This document shows, piece after piece, positions 29,451-37,535 of a stretch of DNA of 64,000 nt; the stretch's first letter is position 1, and every line of letters starts with the position of its first letter. The stretch is taken from NCBI GenBank assembly GCA_038319025.1, contig JBBQCW010000006.1, positions 118,009 to 182,008 on the forward strand, given 5' to 3'. The notes beneath the pieces are model-generated. The model made no database searches and was not told the origin of the DNA. It saw nothing but the letters and a program-made list of their open reading frames with translations. Source of the stretch: JBBQCW01 sp038319025. Lineage in GTDB: Bacteria > Actinomycetota > Thermoleophilia > Solirubrobacterales > Solirubrobacteraceae. The position numbers were made by a program, and so were the translations under genes.

Positions 29451-30539
29451 CTACGCCGCGCGCAGCGCTTGGCGGTCGCCCACGAGGCCCAGGCCCGGTG
29501 CGCTGATGGTGCCGCCGTCGGCGGTCACCGAGCCGACGCGGGCGCTGCCCGGGTGGTGCTCGTTGAGCAGCGCGAGGGCGTCCGTCTCGCGGTCGGCCGG
29601 CACGACCACGGCGAAGCCGCAGCCCATGTTGAAGACCTCCCACATATCGGCCACACTCACGTCACCGTGACGAGCGATGAGGTCGAAGATCGGGGGCACC
29701 GGGAGCGGGCTGTCGATCAGGAACCCCGCGCGGTCCCCGGTGAGGCGCAGTAAGTTGCACAGCCCGTCGCCCGTGATGTGGGCCAGGCCATGGACCGGAA
29801 CGTCCGAGCGCAGCAGATCCAGCGCGGCGCGCACGTAGATGACGGTCGGCTCCAGCAGCGCGTCGGCGAGGCTCGCGCCACCAAGCTCCGGGGGCTTGTC
29901 GTCCAGGCTCAACGGCCCGCCATCGAGCAGGGCGTGGCGAGCGAGCGTGTAGCCGTTGGAATGCAGGCCACTGGCAGGTAGGCCGATGACCACGTCGCCC
30001 GGCGTGCAGTCGGCGCCGGTGACGATGGCGTCCAACCCGACCGTCCCGATGGCAGCACCCACCAGGTCAAAACCGTACGGCGACGGGTGACCGCGCAGCA
30101 CCTCGGGTATCTGGCAGACCTCGCCCCCCGGGATCTCCACACCGGCGGCCTCGGCGCCGACCTTCAGCCCCAAGGCGATGGCGGTGAGCATCTCGGAGTT
30201 GACCTCCTCGACCGCGATGTAATCCAGCAGGGCGATCGGCTCAGCGCCGACACAGACGAGATCGTTGACGTTCATCGCCATGCAGTCGATGCCGATGGTG
30301 TCAAAGCGCTGCGTCTGCTGGGCGAGGATCAGCTTGGAGCCGACGCTGTCGGTGGCCAGCGCGATCCCGAGGTTAGGCGCGATGCGCAGGACGGCGGCGT
30401 AATGCCCTGACGGCAGCACGGAGCGTGACGAAGAACCCGTCTCGATGGACTGCAGCACGGCCACGAGCCCATCGATGGACTGCGCGGCGCGCGCGGTGTC
30501 GACGCCGGCGGCGGCGTACGCGTCACTCACGCCCCGCAT
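29451..30539 (-). CDS. purM: Phosphoribosylformylglycinamidine cyclo-ligase
   Basis: PurM (AIR synthetase) closes the imidazole ring in purine synthesis using ATP. It is 362 aa. Recognisable stretches are ATDSVGSKLILAQQ, GIDCMAMNVNDLVCVGAEP, GLPASGLHSNGYTLAR, the HITGDGLCNLLRL region and VFNMGCGFAVVV. In the fourth the usual Gly-Gly is Gly-Asp, a variation seen in some PurM branches. It stands apart from other purine genes and converges on the phosphoesterase gene with a 27-nt gap. Confidence 0.92.
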   Translation of the reverse strand: MRGVSDAYAAAGVDTARAAQSIDGLVAVLQSIETGSSSRSVLPSGHYAAVLRIAPNLGIALATDSVGSKLILAQQTQRFDTIGIDCMAMNVNDLVCVGAEPIALLDYIAVEEVNSEMLTAIALGLKVGAEAAGVEIPGGEVCQIPEVLRGHPSPYGFDLVGAAIGTVGLDAIVTGADCTPGDVVIGLPASGLHSNGYTLARHALLDGGPLSLDDKPPELGGASLADALLEPTVIYVRAALDLLRSDVPVHGLAHITGDGLCNLLRLTGDRAGFLIDSPLPVPPIFDLIARHGDVSVADMWEVFNMGCGFAVVVPADRETDALALLNEHHPGSARVGSVTADGGTISAPGLGLVGDRQALRAA

Positions 30540-30575
30540 GCTGACAGGCGCGGCGGCGCCGTGGCGCCCCGGCGC

Positions 30576-31424
30576 CTACCCGCGCCGGCGTCGCAGGTGC
30601 CTCAGCGCCACGCCCGCCAGCGCTGTGCGGTAGAGCGCGTAAGGGACCGGCGAGTGACCGGACTCCACGCGGCGCACGATCCAAGCGGAGGCCAAGGTGG
30701 AGGCGAACGAGGCGGCCGTGCCGGCGGCGAAGGCCACTCGCAGCTCGGGCGGCAGTCCACGCTTGGCCAGCCGGGTGCCTTTCAGCAGGGTCGCCCCGAC
30801 GATCACCGGCAGCGCGGTGTGGCGCGAGAGCGCGGTCGCGTCGCGACGGCGAAAGCCGCGCAGTCGGGCGGCCGAGAGCGAGGCGCCGTTGCGGGAAACG
30901 CCAGGCATCAGCGCCGCGGCCTGGCCGAAACCGAGGGCGAGAGCGTCGACGGCGCCCGCCTCTTGACGCACACGGGTCTGCTCCCCGACGTGATCGGCCC
31001 AAACCATCAGCGCGGATCCGGCGAGCAGCCCGGCCGCGATCGTGTCCGGGGTTCCCAGGTGCTCTTCGATCTGGCGCTCGAAGGCCAGGCCCATCGCCGC
31101 CGGGGGCAGGAAGGACAGCAGCATGAGCGCCAGCCGGCGAGCGTTCAGATCCCGTACGGCCTCGCCGACCTCCGAGTGCAGGGCGATCAGCAGCGCGGCC
31201 GCGGTCCCGGCGTGCAGCGCCACCTCGAACGCCTTGCGCAGTTCACCGTCGAGTTGGGCGTACGGCCACCCGGCCAGCCAGGGCAGAAGTTCGGTGTGGC
31301 CGGACGAGGAGATCGGCAGCAGTTCGGCGGGGCCGTGCAGCAGGCCCAGGGCGACCGCGTGGCCCAACGGCAGGCCGCCGGGGGCAGGCCCTTCGGCCAG
31401 AGGCTCAGGTGGCGGAGGGGGCAT
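30576..31424 (-). CDS. uppP: Undecaprenyl-diphosphatase (BacA family)
   Basis: This membrane phosphatase recycles undecaprenyl pyrophosphate, the lipid carrier for peptidoglycan and surface polysaccharides. It is 282 aa and polytopic. The two catalytic motifs are LLHGPAELLPISSSGHTELL and LMPGVSRNGASLSAARLRG; the second has SRNG where many homologues have SRSG. Its start overlaps the end of the DedA gene by 20 nt. It may serve both the wall operon and the polysaccharide locus starting at 32097. Confidence 0.88.
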   Translation of the reverse strand: MPPPPPEPLAEGPAPGGLPLGHAVALGLLHGPAELLPISSSGHTELLPWLAGWPYAQLDGELRKAFEVALHAGTAAALLIALHSEVGEAVRDLNARRLALMLLSFLPPAAMGLAFERQIEEHLGTPDTIAAGLLAGSALMVWADHVGEQTRVRQEAGAVDALALGFGQAAALMPGVSRNGASLSAARLRGFRRRDATALSRHTALPVIVGATLLKGTRLAKRGLPPELRVAFAAGTAASFASTLASAWIVRRVESGHSPVPYALYRTALAGVALRHLRRRRG

Positions 31425-32064
31425 CCGGCGCGCCGGGCGGCGTCGTCCCGCGCCCGCGCCACCAGCGGATCGCGAAGTACGTCGCCGCGGCGACGATCAG
31501 AACGGCGACGGTGTAGTCGACGTAGTGCAGCGAGGACTTCCACTCCGTCCAGTGCGAGCCCACCTGGTCGCCCACGAACGTGAGCATGAAGATCCAGGGC
31601 AGGCAGCCCAGGAACGTGAAGAGCGTGAAGCGCCAGAACGGCATCCGCGCGGCGCCGGCCGGGAAGGAGATGAACGTGCGCACGACCGGCAGCATGCGGG
31701 AGAAGAACACGGCCCAGCTGCCCCACTTCGCAAACCATTCGTCGGCTCGCGCCAGATTCTCGGGTGAGGTGTGGAAGAACTTCGCGTGCTTGGTCAGTAC
31801 CTCTTGACGCCCGTAGTACCCGATCGCATAGGCGATCCAAGACCCCATGACGTTGGCCACGGTGCCCACGAGTACCGCGGCCCACAAGGCGTACTCGCCC
31901 TTGTTGACGTTGAACCCGGCGAACAGCATCGTCGCCTCTGAGGGGATCGGGATCCCCGCGCTCTCAGGCACCATCAGCAGGAAGATTCCGGGGAGACCTA
32001 GGTCTCCCACCACGCCGGTGGCGAAGTCGGCGACCTTGTCGGTGATAGAGGCGAGGATCATCAT
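31405..32064 (-). CDS. DedA family membrane protein
   Basis: This is a 219-aa DedA protein (SNARE-associated Golgi superfamily). Recent work connects DedA proteins with undecaprenyl phosphate or phospholipid flipping. The family features VPESAGIPIPSEATMLFAG, WIAYAIGYYGRQEVL and FSRMLPVVRTFISFPAGAAR are all present, followed by C-terminal helices. Overlap with uppP suggests that carrier dephosphorylation and carrier return are encoded together. The start is ATG-ATG at 32064, with TACCCT as a possible -10 twelve nt upstream. Confidence 0.9.
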   Translation of the reverse strand: MMILASITDKVADFATGVVGDLGLPGIFLLMVPESAGIPIPSEATMLFAGFNVNKGEYALWAAVLVGTVANVMGSWIAYAIGYYGRQEVLTKHAKFFHTSPENLARADEWFAKWGSWAVFFSRMLPVVRTFISFPAGAARMPFWRFTLFTFLGCLPWIFMLTFVGDQVGSHWTEWKSSLHYVDYTVAVLIVAAATYFAIRWWRGRGTTPPGAPDAPSAT

Positions 32065-32076
32065 GGGCGACCGCGA

Positions 32077-32086
32077 AGGGTAGCGT
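32077..32086. promoter_or_regulatory. Overlapping divergent -10 elements (DedA / DegT)
   Basis: Only 32 bp separate the divergent starts at 32064 and 32097. AGGGTAGCGT contains TACCCT on the minus strand (32082-32077) and TAGCGT on the plus strand (32081-32086), sharing two bases. Both are correctly placed for very short leaders, so RNA polymerase could serve only one direction at a time. Confidence 0.5.
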
Positions 32087-32096
32087 TGACGAGCAG

Positions 32097-33194
32097 ATGA
32101 GCGTGCCCCTCTTTGACCCGACGACGCCGCTGGTGCCGCTGCGCGCCGAGTTGGATGCGGCCGTAAAGCGGGTGATGGACGGTGGGCAGTTCATCCTCGG
32201 GCCGGAGGTCGAGGCCTTCGAAACGGAGTTTGCCGCGGCGATCGGGGCCTCCCACGCGGTCGGCGTGGCCAACGGCACCGAGGCCCTGACGATCGCGCTG
32301 CGCGCCCTCGGCGTGGGCCCCGGGGACGAGGTGATCTGCCCGTCGTTCACGTTCTATGCGTCCGCCGAGGCGATCCCCCCGACGGGCGCGACTCCGGTGT
32401 TCTGCGACATCGACCCGGCCACGTATCTCGTCACGCCGGAGACGGTCGCCGCGGCGATCACACCTCGCACCAAGGCCGTCATCGCGGTGCACCTGTTCGG
32501 CAACGTCGTCGATGTGGCCGGGATCGAGGCGCTCGGGGTGCCGGTCGTCGAGGACTCCGCGCAGGCCGCCGGGTCCGTCGGCCCCGCCGGGCGCCCGGGC
32601 GCGCTGGGCACCATCGCCACGTTCTCTTTCTACCCGTCCAAGAACCTGGGCGCGTTCGGCGACGGCGGTGCCATCACCACAGGGGATCCGGCGCTCGCGG
32701 ACGCGGTGCGGACGCTGCGCTTCCACGGCTCGCGCGACAAGGTCACCTACGAGCAGGTGGGCTACAACTCCCGCCTGGACGAGATGCAAGCCGCCATCCT
32801 CCGCGTGCAATTGCCCCACCTTGAGGCGTGGGCCTTGGCCCGGCGCGCCGCGGCCGCCGCGTACGCCGACGCTGGGCTGGGCGAGTACGTCACCCTCCCC
32901 GTCGCGACCCCCGGTTCCGCCCCGGCGTGGCACCTGTACGTGGTGGCCAGCGACCACGCCGACATGCTTGCCGATCACCTGAGCGCCGCCGGGATCGGCG
33001 CCCGTGCGTACTACCGGGTGCCCGTCCATGAGCAGGTGGCGATGGCACCGTACGCAGCGCGCACCCCTGCGCTGCCGGGGACCGAGCATGCCGCGCGCAC
33101 TCACTTGGCCCTGCCGATGTCCGCGGCGCTGACTGAGGAGCAGATCGGTCGCGTCGTGGCGGAGGTGGCGACGTGCGCGTCTGGGTGGACCTGA
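32097..33194 (+). CDS. DegT/DnrJ/EryC1/StrS family aminotransferase
   Basis: This PLP-dependent enzyme aminates a nucleotide-linked keto-sugar. It is 365 aa. The PLP lysine is in FYPSKNLGAFGDGG (near residue 182). GVANGTEALTIALRALG, DEVICPSFTFYASAEA and VVEDSAQAAGS are family landmarks. It overlaps the next gene by 22 nt. With the CapD-like dehydratase at 35603 it could make an amino-sugar donor for the polysaccharide locus, but the sugar is not identifiable. Confidence 0.92.
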   Translation: MSVPLFDPTTPLVPLRAELDAAVKRVMDGGQFILGPEVEAFETEFAAAIGASHAVGVANGTEALTIALRALGVGPGDEVICPSFTFYASAEAIPPTGATPVFCDIDPATYLVTPETVAAAITPRTKAVIAVHLFGNVVDVAGIEALGVPVVEDSAQAAGSVGPAGRPGALGTIATFSFYPSKNLGAFGDGGAITTGDPALADAVRTLRFHGSRDKVTYEQVGYNSRLDEMQAAILRVQLPHLEAWALARRAAAAAYADAGLGEYVTLPVATPGSAPAWHLYVVASDHADMLADHLSAAGIGARAYYRVPVHEQVAMAPYAARTPALPGTEHAARTHLALPMSAALTEEQIGRVVAEVATCASGWT

Positions 33195-34168
33195 CCAACA
33201 GCCCGCACGTTCTCGTCTTGCGGCCGGTGATCGAGCGGCTGCGCGCGCGGGGGGATGAGGTCCACGTGACCGCTCGTGATTTTGCTCAGACGGTGGGGTT
33301 GTGCGAGCGCATGGGCATCGAAGCGACGGTGATCGGCCACCATCGCGGCGGCCATGTGGCGGGAAAGGCCGTGGGCCTCCTCTCTCGCTCGGGAGCCCTC
33401 GTGCGCTGGGCGCGCCGGCACGACCCGTTCGACCTTGCCCTCGGGCACGGCTCCAACGACATCAGCGTGGCCGCGGCCCTGCTGCGCATCCCGTCGGCGA
33501 CGATGTTCGACTACGAGTTCGCCACCGTGCAGCACACGATCAACGGCCGTCTCGCTCGGCGTGTCGTCGTGCCCGACGCAATTCCGGTGGATCGGCTCAC
33601 CCGGTACTGCTCAGCTTCAAAGCTGCGTCGTTACCCGGGCCTGAAGGAGGAGTACTACCTCGCCGACCTTGTGCCGGACGGGAGCGTGCTCGACGAGCTG
33701 GGACTGGATCGCGCGACGCCGCTGGCGGTTGTTCGCACGCCACCGGCGGTATCGCTTTACCACCGGTTTGAGAATGACGTGTTCGCCGACGTGCTGATGA
33801 GGTTGCGCGAGCAGGGTCAGGTCGTCGTGCTTCCACGCACCGACGAGCAACGCGAGGAGCTGCTGCGTGCCGGTGGCTTCATCGTGCCCGAGCAGGCGAT
33901 CGACGGGCCGTCACTGGTGGCCTTCGCCGACCTCGTCGTCAGCGCAGGCGGCACGATGAACCGCGAGGCGGTCGCGCTCGGGACGCCGGTCTTCACCACG
34001 TTCGAAGGGCGACTCGGCGCGGTCGATGAGCGCCTGATCGCCGAAGGTCGGCTGTTACGGCTCGAACGCGCGGCGGACGTAACGCTCGAACGGCGTGACC
34101 TCACGGCGACGACGGAGCGGGTGCGGCGCGATCCGGCTGTGCTGGTGGATCTGCTCGCGGGTCAGTGA
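33173..34168 (+). CDS. DUF354 family protein (GT-B-like)
   Basis: This 331-aa protein begins MRVWVDLTNSPHVLVLRPVI, the clear N-terminus of the DUF354 family, which has a GT-B/UDP-GlcNAc 2-epimerase-like fold. GGHVAGKAVGLLSRS, LALGHGSNDISVAAALLRIP and VVSAGGTMNREAVALGTPVF follow the family pattern, the last resembling a nucleotide-sugar binding loop. The GTG start overlaps the aminotransferase. The role is probably in polysaccharide assembly; the reaction is unknown. Its 3' end overlaps a convergent gene by 68 nt. Confidence 0.82.
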   Translation: MRVWVDLTNSPHVLVLRPVIERLRARGDEVHVTARDFAQTVGLCERMGIEATVIGHHRGGHVAGKAVGLLSRSGALVRWARRHDPFDLALGHGSNDISVAAALLRIPSATMFDYEFATVQHTINGRLARRVVVPDAIPVDRLTRYCSASKLRRYPGLKEEYYLADLVPDGSVLDELGLDRATPLAVVRTPPAVSLYHRFENDVFADVLMRLREQGQVVVLPRTDEQREELLRAGGFIVPEQAIDGPSLVAFADLVVSAGGTMNREAVALGTPVFTTFEGRLGAVDERLIAEGRLLRLERAADVTLERRDLTATTERVRRDPAVLVDLLAGQ

Positions 34169-35504
34169 CCGGCCGCCCGGCCGCAGTCGCCTGTTTGGCT
34201 CGCCGGTCCTCGACCAACATCCACCACCCCGCCACGCCGCCGGCGACCAGCAGCCCCATCAGCGGCAGGTTGTAACGGCCGTGGGCCACAGAGAGCATGT
34301 GGATCGATGTTGTGGCGGCGAGAGCAAGGAGAATGGCGCCCAGGGCCACGTCGCGTCGCCGGATCAGGCCGGCGACGAGGCCGAACGCGGCGAGCAACAC
34401 CAGGATGAAGTGGTAGATCCGCATCGGGTGGTTGGGCGTGTGAGACCCACCCAGCGTCGAGCGCAACCAGAGCTTGGCGAATTTGTCGGCGAGCAGCCCC
34501 GCAAAGCCGATCGGGTCGTGCAAAAGGTTGTGCTGGATGTTCTTCTTGGCCTCGGCGAGCAGCGCCTGGTCGCGATCCATGCCGGGATGCCGGGCGGCGA
34601 CGTCGTCAAGGATCACCAACGCCGGGATGTCCCTTGTAGGCCTCGCCGCGAGCTTTGGGTGCTTGGCGATCGTCTGCGCGCGCAACGCCACCTTGAGATC
34701 TACCGTGTTGCCATTGCCCGGAAGGTAGGTCCCGACGAAGAACGCCGCACCTCCGCCGGTGGTGAGCGGGACGAACCGGCCGGCGGCGTTGGAGGCGTGG
34801 ATGGACCACGGGGCGACGACGACCGCCGTCGCGGTGATCAGCAACGCAGCCTTGCCTGCCCCGCGCGCCCAGCCGCGTCGACGGCCTTCCACGATCAGCA
34901 CGAGGAGCGCCATCGCAAACGGAACGGGCAGAAGATCGCTGCGCGTCAGCAGCATGAGGCCAAACAACGCGCCGGTGAGCGGGAACCACCACCAGCGCCG
35001 CAACCGCCATGCGGCCGTCATGGCCACGAAGGCGACCGTCACCACCAGTGCGCCCAACGGTTCTGAGAGCAGGTTGCTGGGACCCCACAGCAGCGGTGGG
35101 TAGAACGCGATCAGACCGGCGGCGATCACCCCTGGCCAGGCTCCGGCCAGCAGCACCCCGAGTACGAAGACGGCCAGGATGGTCAGCGTCGACACCACGA
35201 ACTGGGCCCAGCGGATCGGCTGATACTTGTCGGTGGCCAGCGGATAGTTGCCTGGGGCAATGCGGTAGGCGAGCGCGAACAGCGCCGGCGTTGCCGGGGG
35301 CCAGTGCAGCGCGCCCGTTCCCGGAAGCCGCCCCTCGTACCGGTGGTGATCAGCGAGGTTCTGGGCGATCACGGCGTACGACCGGGCGTCAGAGGAAACC
35401 CGCGCCGGGGTAGTTGCCTGCTGAGCGCGCAGCCCGCCACCGATCACGAGAATCAGCGCCAGCGCGATCCACGCGTTGCGAGGTATGTGGGCAAGACGCT
35501 GCAC
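34101..35504 (-). CDS. GT-C fold membrane glycosyltransferase (GT39-like)
   Basis: This polytopic protein is about 467 aa. The first outer loop (ARVSSDARSYAVIAQNLADH) has the acidic residues typical of ArnT/PMT-type GT-C enzymes, which use lipid-linked sugars outside the membrane. About ten helices follow, with an extracellular segment (DRDQALLAEAKKNIQHNLLH) and a Pro/Ala-rich tail. The GTG at 35504 has TATCAT exactly 7 nt upstream, supporting a leaderless start; an ATG at 35513 is in frame. The last roughly 22 codons overlap the convergent DUF354 gene. Confidence 0.8.
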   Translation of the reverse strand: MQRLAHIPRNAWIALALILVIGGGLRAQQATTPARVSSDARSYAVIAQNLADHHRYEGRLPGTGALHWPPATPALFALAYRIAPGNYPLATDKYQPIRWAQFVVSTLTILAVFVLGVLLAGAWPGVIAAGLIAFYPPLLWGPSNLLSEPLGALVVTVAFVAMTAAWRLRRWWWFPLTGALFGLMLLTRSDLLPVPFAMALLVLIVEGRRRGWARGAGKAALLITATAVVVAPWSIHASNAAGRFVPLTTGGGAAFFVGTYLPGNGNTVDLKVALRAQTIAKHPKLAARPTRDIPALVILDDVAARHPGMDRDQALLAEAKKNIQHNLLHDPIGFAGLLADKFAKLWLRSTLGGSHTPNHPMRIYHFILVLLAAFGLVAGLIRRRDVALGAILLALAATTSIHMLSVAHGRYNLPLMGLLVAGGVAGWWMLVEDRRAKQATAAGRPVTDPRADPPAQPDRAAPAPSSP

Positions 35505-35588
35505 GCGGGCCATGATAGGTGCGCGCCGCTCCGGCGCCGCTCCGATGGGCGCCGCCGCCCGCCGATCCAGGGTCGGACGGATCCGTTC

Positions 35589-35594
35589 TATCCT
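35589..35594 (+). promoter_or_regulatory. -10 element upstream of CapD-like gene
   Basis: TATCCT lies 5 nt before a GTG (35600) and 8 nt before the ATG (35603), the spacing of a leaderless transcript. There is no Shine-Dalgarno match. Confidence 0.5.
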
Positions 35595-35602
35595 GTGCGG
35601 TG

Positions 35603-37525
35603 ATGCGCCATCGTTCCCGACCGGCCTGGTTGCCGCTGCACCGCCATTCGCTGCCCCAGCTGGCGATCGATGCCGTACTGGTTGCGGCCGCGTATGTGCT
35701 CGCCTACGAGTTGCGCTTTGACCAGGGCATTCCCGCCCGTTACGCCCAGTTGCGTGACGACACCGTCGGCTGGGCGATCGGCATCGCTCTCGTGGTGTTC
35801 GTGATGTTCCGCCTGGAACAGAAGTGGTGGCGCTACGCCGGGCAACGCGATTTCATCGCCATCGCCCAAGCGTGTCTGGTCGGTGCACTGGCGCTGGCAG
35901 CCTTCATCGTGCTCAGCCACCCGGTGACGGTGCGCACCGGGGCCGGGCAGGCCGCCGTCTCCGCGCCGGCGGGCGTGCTGGCGCTCTACTTCCTGCTGCT
36001 GCTGGCTTTTGTCGGCGGCGCACGGTTCTTGGCCCGAGCGGTGTACGAGCGGCCGCTCGGCGGCTTTCGCCCGCAGAAGGATGCCCGCCGCGTCCTCATT
36101 GTCGGCGCCGGCGACGGCGGTCGTCTGGTGCTGCGCGAGATCATGCGCAACCGCGAGCTGGGGTTGAGCCCGGTGGGCTTTGTCGACGACGACCCGACTA
36201 AACGCGGCATGCGCGTGGAAGGCGTCAAGGTGCTCGGTGACACCGACGGCGAACTGCCGCGGATCTTGGATGAGGTCGAACCCGACGAGATCCTGATCGC
36301 CATTCCGTCGGCCGCCGGCACGCTCCGGGCCCGAGTCGTGCGCGCTGCTCGCGAGCGCGGCGTACCGGTGCGCACGATGCCCACGGTGTTCGAACTGCTC
36401 CAGGGTGGGCAGAAGTACGTTCGCCAGGTGCGTTCGGTGCAGGTGGAGGACGTGCTGGGCCGCGACCCGGTGCGGATGGATCTGGACCGTGTCGGCGCGT
36501 ATCTGACGGGCGAGGTCGTGATGGTGACGGGCGCTGGCGGATCGATCGGATCCGAGCTTTGCCGCCAGATCGCCCGCGTTGCCCCTCGCCGCCTGATCCT
36601 GCTCGATCACGCCGAGGACAACCTGTTCGCCATCCAGCGCGAGCTGGAGGACGACCGGCACGTTCATCCCTCCACTCTCTCCGCCGTGCTGGCTGACGCC
36701 AAGGAAGGCGAGCGCATGCGCGAGGTGTTCGTCGAGCACCGCCCCACGGTTGTCTTTCACGCCGCCGCCTACAAACACGTCGGCCTGATGGAGACCAACG
36801 CCGTCGAGGCCGTCCGTAACAACGCCGTCGCCACGCGAATGCTGGCTCGGATCGCCGGGGAGGCCAAGGTCCGCACGTTCGTGCTCGTCTCGACCGACAA
36901 GGCCGTCGCTCCCCAGACGGTCATGGGCGCCTCCAAGGCGTTGGCGGAGTTCGCCATCGAGGAAGCGGCCCAGCGCTGGCCGACCACCAGATACGCGGCG
37001 GTTCGTTTCGGCAACGTGCTGGGCTCGTCGGGATCGGTCGTCCCCATCTTCCGCCGGCAGATCGAGCGGGGTGGACCTGTGACCGTCACGGACGAGCGGA
37101 TGACCCGCTACTTCATGACGATCCCCGAAGCCGTACAGCTGATCATCCGCTCGGGCTCCCTCGGACAGGGCGGTGAGGTGTTCGTGCTCGAGATGGGCGA
37201 CGCCGTGTCGATCATGCAACTGGCCCGCGACATGATCGAGCTGTCCGGATTGAAACCTGACCGCGACATCGCGATCGAGGTGGTGGGCCGGCGTCCGGGC
37301 GAGAAACTGCACGAGGAACTCTTCAACCCGTACGAGCGTCCGCAACCCACACCGGCCGACCGGATCATGCTCGCGGAGCGCACGCCGCTTGATGCGGCGG
37401 CCGTCGCGCGCATGTTCGAGGCGATCGGCCTGCTGGTGCTGGAGGGCGATGCGGCAGGCCTTGCGGAGCGCGTAGCCGAGCTCTCAGCCGCGCGCGTGGC
37501 TCCCGCGGTCCTGGACGCGCCCTAG
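35603..37525 (+). CDS. CapD/PglF/WbpM-type nucleoside-diphosphate sugar dehydratase
   Basis: This 640-aa membrane protein has about four N-terminal helices and two Rossmann parts. The first (VLIVGAGDGGRLVLREI, near residue 163) is a CoA-binding-like domain. The second is the catalytic SDR domain, with GAGGSIGSELCRQIAR (near 310), HAAAYKHVGLMETN and STDKAVAPQTVMGASKAL, the altered active site of 4,6-dehydratases. Such enzymes convert UDP-GlcNAc to a 4-keto-6-deoxy sugar, the substrate for a DegT aminotransferase. A GTG at 35600 is an alternative start. Confidence 0.92.
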   Translation: MRHRSRPAWLPLHRHSLPQLAIDAVLVAAAYVLAYELRFDQGIPARYAQLRDDTVGWAIGIALVVFVMFRLEQKWWRYAGQRDFIAIAQACLVGALALAAFIVLSHPVTVRTGAGQAAVSAPAGVLALYFLLLLAFVGGARFLARAVYERPLGGFRPQKDARRVLIVGAGDGGRLVLREIMRNRELGLSPVGFVDDDPTKRGMRVEGVKVLGDTDGELPRILDEVEPDEILIAIPSAAGTLRARVVRAARERGVPVRTMPTVFELLQGGQKYVRQVRSVQVEDVLGRDPVRMDLDRVGAYLTGEVVMVTGAGGSIGSELCRQIARVAPRRLILLDHAEDNLFAIQRELEDDRHVHPSTLSAVLADAKEGERMREVFVEHRPTVVFHAAAYKHVGLMETNAVEAVRNNAVATRMLARIAGEAKVRTFVLVSTDKAVAPQTVMGASKALAEFAIEEAAQRWPTTRYAAVRFGNVLGSSGSVVPIFRRQIERGGPVTVTDERMTRYFMTIPEAVQLIIRSGSLGQGGEVFVLEMGDAVSIMQLARDMIELSGLKPDRDIAIEVVGRRPGEKLHEELFNPYERPQPTPADRIMLAERTPLDAAAVARMFEAIGLLVLEGDAAGLAERVAELSAARVAPAVLDAP

Positions 37526-37528
37526 ACT
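37523..37528 (+). promoter_or_regulatory. -10 element overlapping the CapD stop codon
   Basis: TAGACT begins with the stop codon of the upstream gene and lies 7 nt before the ATG at 37536. It would give the next operon its own leaderless promoter. Confidence 0.5.
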
Positions 37529-37535
37529 CTCGCCG

